Assembly: GCF_014638845.1 (NCBI RefSeq)
Contig: NZ_BMFP01000002.1
Location: forward strand, 452,373 to 516,372
DNA from: Pontibacter amylolyticus
Lineage (GTDB): Bacteria > Bacteroidota > Bacteroidia > Cytophagales > Hymenobacteraceae
Reading direction: 5' to 3'
DNA: 64,000 bases
Part shown: in pieces, positions 61,869 to 64,000 of the stretch
Numbering within the stretch: the stretch's first letter is position 1
Layout of the letters: every line of letters begins with the position of its first letter
Notes under the pieces: generated by a model
Database searches by the model: none
What the model saw: the letters and a program-made list of their open reading frames with translations, nothing else
Told to the model about the DNA's origin: nothing
Position numbers and translations under genes: made by a program

Positions 61869-64000
61869 ATGAAAGTATACACCACACAGCCGTTTCAGGT
61901 AATCTATTCCCTGTTCGAGCACGAGTACCTGGGATACCTGTTCGAATCATTTGTGGTGCAGATTAATACCAAGGGCCAGCTGACTTTACAGCACCAGAAT
62001 ATTTCTGCCAAAAACGCCGAGGAGTTCTCCGCTCGCCTCGATGCCAAAGATTTTAAGTTGATCGACCTGATCGACCAGATTCAGCAGGACACCGTCCTGA
62101 AGAAGTTCTCCAATAAGAAACTCTCCGCCGTTGATTTTTTCCTGAAGGTATACGACCCCGAAAAGGGCGACAAAAACTTGCAGGAGGCGATCACCCACTA
62201 CATGCAGGTGCGCATGAACAAGATCCTGGAAATGCTCCAGGACCGACGCACGTTTATAATGGGCAAAGACGGCGATCCTACCTGGAAAGAGATTCAGGTA
62301 GCGGCCGATAAAGCGACCGTGCGCTTTCACCTGCACCGAAACGCCGACAACACCCACTATTACCCCACCGTCAGGTACAAGGGTGAGAAGCTTAACTTCC
62401 AGTACCGCAATGCCGCCCTGATTTGCTACGAACCGGCCTGGCTGATGGTGGACGGCATCATCTATAGTTTCGAGAGTGGTATTGACGGGAAGAAGCTGCA
62501 GCCTTTCCTGAATAAGAAGTTTATCCTGATTCCGCGCTCAGTAGAGGAAAATTACTACCGCAAATTTGTGACCTCGTTGGTGGAGTCCTTCGACGTGAAG
62601 CCTAATGGGTTCGAGATAAAACCGCAGCAGTTCAGGCCCAAACCGCACTTGAACTTCTCCGAAATCAAGTCGGCTGATGTGTCTGCGCTGTTGAGTAACG
62701 GCGGCAGTGAAGCCAGCAAAGTGGACAAAGCTGCCGCAGCCGACAAGATCCTGTTTAACCTGTCGTTCAGGTATGGCGACCACATGGTGGAGGCCCAGGA
62801 TGCCAAGCGCATTAGTGTGAGCATGGAAAAGACGGAGGATTCCTACATTTTCCACAAGCTGCTGCGCGATGCGGTATATGAAAAAGAGTATGTAAAGGAG
62901 CTTGCCAAGCGCGAATTGGAGGTGAAGAACGGACAGGCCGTGCTGGACAAGAGCGCTGCTTTCTCGTGGCTCAACCACAACCTGCAGGCATTGGAGCAGC
63001 TCGGCTTTACGGTGGAGCAGTCCGAGAAAAGCACGAAGCACTACTTCATTGGCGAAATCTCTGTCAACGTAGGGATAACCGAAAACAACGACTGGTTCGA
63101 TATACACGGCACTGTGCGTTTCGGTGAGTTTGAAGTGCCGTTCATCAGGCTCAAAAACCACATCCTGACCCGCAACAATGAGTACGTATTGCCGAACGGA
63201 CAGGTGGCGATCATACCTGAAGAGTGGTTTACGCAGTACATCGAGCTGTTTGCCTTCTCGGAGGGGGAGCACCAGCTGACACTGCGCAAGCACCACATGG
63301 CGCTGGTAAACGATCTGCAAAACGGCAACCTGGCCCAAGTGACGATGACGCGCAAGCTGGAAAAGCTGCGCGGGTTCGATGAAATAGAAGACAAACCGCT
63401 GCCAGTGGGCTTCCAGGGCGAACTGCGACCTTACCAGAAGGCGGGCTACAACTGGCTGCACTTCGTGAAGGACTTTAAGTTTGGGGGTTGTCTGGCCGAT
63501 GACATGGGTCTGGGCAAGACCGTGCAGACGCTGGCCATGCTGCAGCACCGCAAAGAAAACGGCGCCGAGTCCGCTACGCTGTTGGTGATGCCTACTTCGC
63601 TGATCTACAACTGGCTGAACGAGGCGCAGAAATTCACGCCGGAACTGCGTATCCTCACCTATACCGGTACCTACCGCGAGAAGAACGTGGAGCAGTTCAA
63701 GGACTACGACCTGGTGCTGACCTCCTACGGCATCGTGCGGCTCGATACGGAATTGCTCAAGACCTACTACTTCGACTACATCATCCTGGACGAGTCGCAG
63801 GCCATCAAAAACCCGGATTCCAATACCTCAAAAGCGGTTCGTTCCCTGAAGTCGCGCCATCGCCTGATCCTGACGGGTACGCCGGTTGAGAACAGCACCA
63901 TGGACCTTTGGTCACAGATGTCATTCATCAACCCGGGCCTGCTGGGTAACCAGCATTTCTTCCGGAAAGAGTTTTTGAAGCCGATAGAGAAGCAGAAGGA
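61869..64000 (+). CDS. SNF2/RapA-family DEAD/DEAH ATPase, 3' end outside window
   Basis: An open frame of 710 codons from ATG at 61869 to the window end. The N-terminal 520 residues are the long extension typical of Bacteroidota SNF2 proteins. The helicase core then begins: Walker A in ADDMGLGKTVQ (A543, K550), a later SYGI segment, Walker B-type DESQAIKNP (D641) and the LTGTPVEN motif III. The C-terminal helicase lobe is missing. These proteins are ATP-driven translocases; the precise role is unknown. Confidence 0.9.
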   Translation, partial: MKVYTTQPFQVIYSLFEHEYLGYLFESFVVQINTKGQLTLQHQNISAKNAEEFSARLDAKDFKLIDLIDQIQQDTVLKKFSNKKLSAVDFFLKVYDPEKGDKNLQEAITHYMQVRMNKILEMLQDRRTFIMGKDGDPTWKEIQVAADKATVRFHLHRNADNTHYYPTVRYKGEKLNFQYRNAALICYEPAWLMVDGIIYSFESGIDGKKLQPFLNKKFILIPRSVEENYYRKFVTSLVESFDVKPNGFEIKPQQFRPKPHLNFSEIKSADVSALLSNGGSEASKVDKAAAADKILFNLSFRYGDHMVEAQDAKRISVSMEKTEDSYIFHKLLRDAVYEKEYVKELAKRELEVKNGQAVLDKSAAFSWLNHNLQALEQLGFTVEQSEKSTKHYFIGEISVNVGITENNDWFDIHGTVRFGEFEVPFIRLKNHILTRNNEYVLPNGQVAIIPEEWFTQYIELFAFSEGEHQLTLRKHHMALVNDLQNGNLAQVTMTRKLEKLRGFDEIEDKPLPVGFQGELRPYQKAGYNWLHFVKDFKFGGCLADDMGLGKTVQTLAMLQHRKENGAESATLLVMPTSLIYNWLNEAQKFTPELRILTYTGTYREKNVEQFKDYDLVLTSYGIVRLDTELLKTYYFDYIILDESQAIKNPDSNTSKAVRSLKSRHRLILTGTPVENSTMDLWSQMSFINPGLLGNQHFFRKEFLKPIEKQK

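Noticed and set aside
62538..63548. A 336-codon leftward frame opposite the SNF2 gene
   Set aside because: The plus-strand protein has clear helicase motifs; the antisense frame has none and reflects the high GC third positions.

Overview
The window reads as chromosomal DNA of a Bacteroidota bacterium of the order Cytophagales, most likely a Pontibacter-like member of the Hymenobacteraceae. The grounds are type IX secretion (T9SS) and gliding genes (a GldJ-type lipoprotein, a PorP/SprF protein, three large proteins with T9SS type A sorting tails), Bacteroidota-only families (DUF4175, DUF4105/Lnb, DUF4382), TAnnTTTG-type -7 promoter boxes, and a moderately GC-rich background. No rRNA, tRNA, insertion sequence, prophage or CRISPR array was seen. 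Two sites matching the ParB site parS, one perfect (3758-3773) and one 14/16 (38588-38603), suggest an origin-proximal region.

Layout. 1-7984 (leftward): a translation and membrane cluster read DUF4175 - anti-sigma-type ATPase - ybeY - mnmG - SAM methyltransferase, followed after a terminator by an Ig-like lipoprotein cut by the window edge. 8142-9809 (leftward): exonuclease III, a conserved small protein and an AhpD-like protein. 9905-17161: comF, then GldJ and PorP/SprF on the other strand, then a large AsmA protein and a DUF4382 lipoprotein. 17285-25491 (leftward): DinB, a small lipoprotein, diacylglycerol kinase, two MsrB-type reductases, an SDR, a lipoprotein, TerC, fumarase and a membrane protein. 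25758-35223 (rightward): a CHASE/PAS histidine kinase, radA, a thioredoxin-fold protein, a baeRF protein, a radical SAM/SPASM protein and an MscS channel. 35279-39501 (leftward): a small conserved protein, a 58-residue FeoB-associated Cys-rich protein, an inositol-monophosphatase-family protein overlapping a DUF4105/Lnb protein, rsmI and a pterin dehydratase. 39619-42002 (rightward): an SDR, two small disordered proteins and a metallophosphatase.

42003-53904 is the accessory part: three consecutive T9SS cargo genes. The first two are paralogues whose untranslated leaders are also related; they lie in AT-rich DNA. The third encodes a 2048-residue protein built from about 17 IPT/TIG-type repeats. 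Housekeeping genes resume at 54149: glyA - tatC - rpiB, a membrane protein on the other strand, rbfA - methyltransferase - FtsX-type permease - lipoprotein, and the first 710 codons of an SNF2-family ATPase that runs off the end.

The strongest unexplained signal is the octamer AGGTATAG / CTATACCT. I counted about 54 copies by eye on the two strands where about 2 are expected by chance. Roughly half lie between genes, often just after stop codons, and inside genes it imposes the codon pair GGT-ATA. It is nearly absent from the AT-rich T9SS island. Three copies upstream of glyA are spaced exactly 20 bp apart. Other points are a structured 66-nt element upstream of the thioredoxin gene, a terminator-like hairpin in the histidine-kinase leader, three near-identical terminators, and two families of short intergenic repeats.
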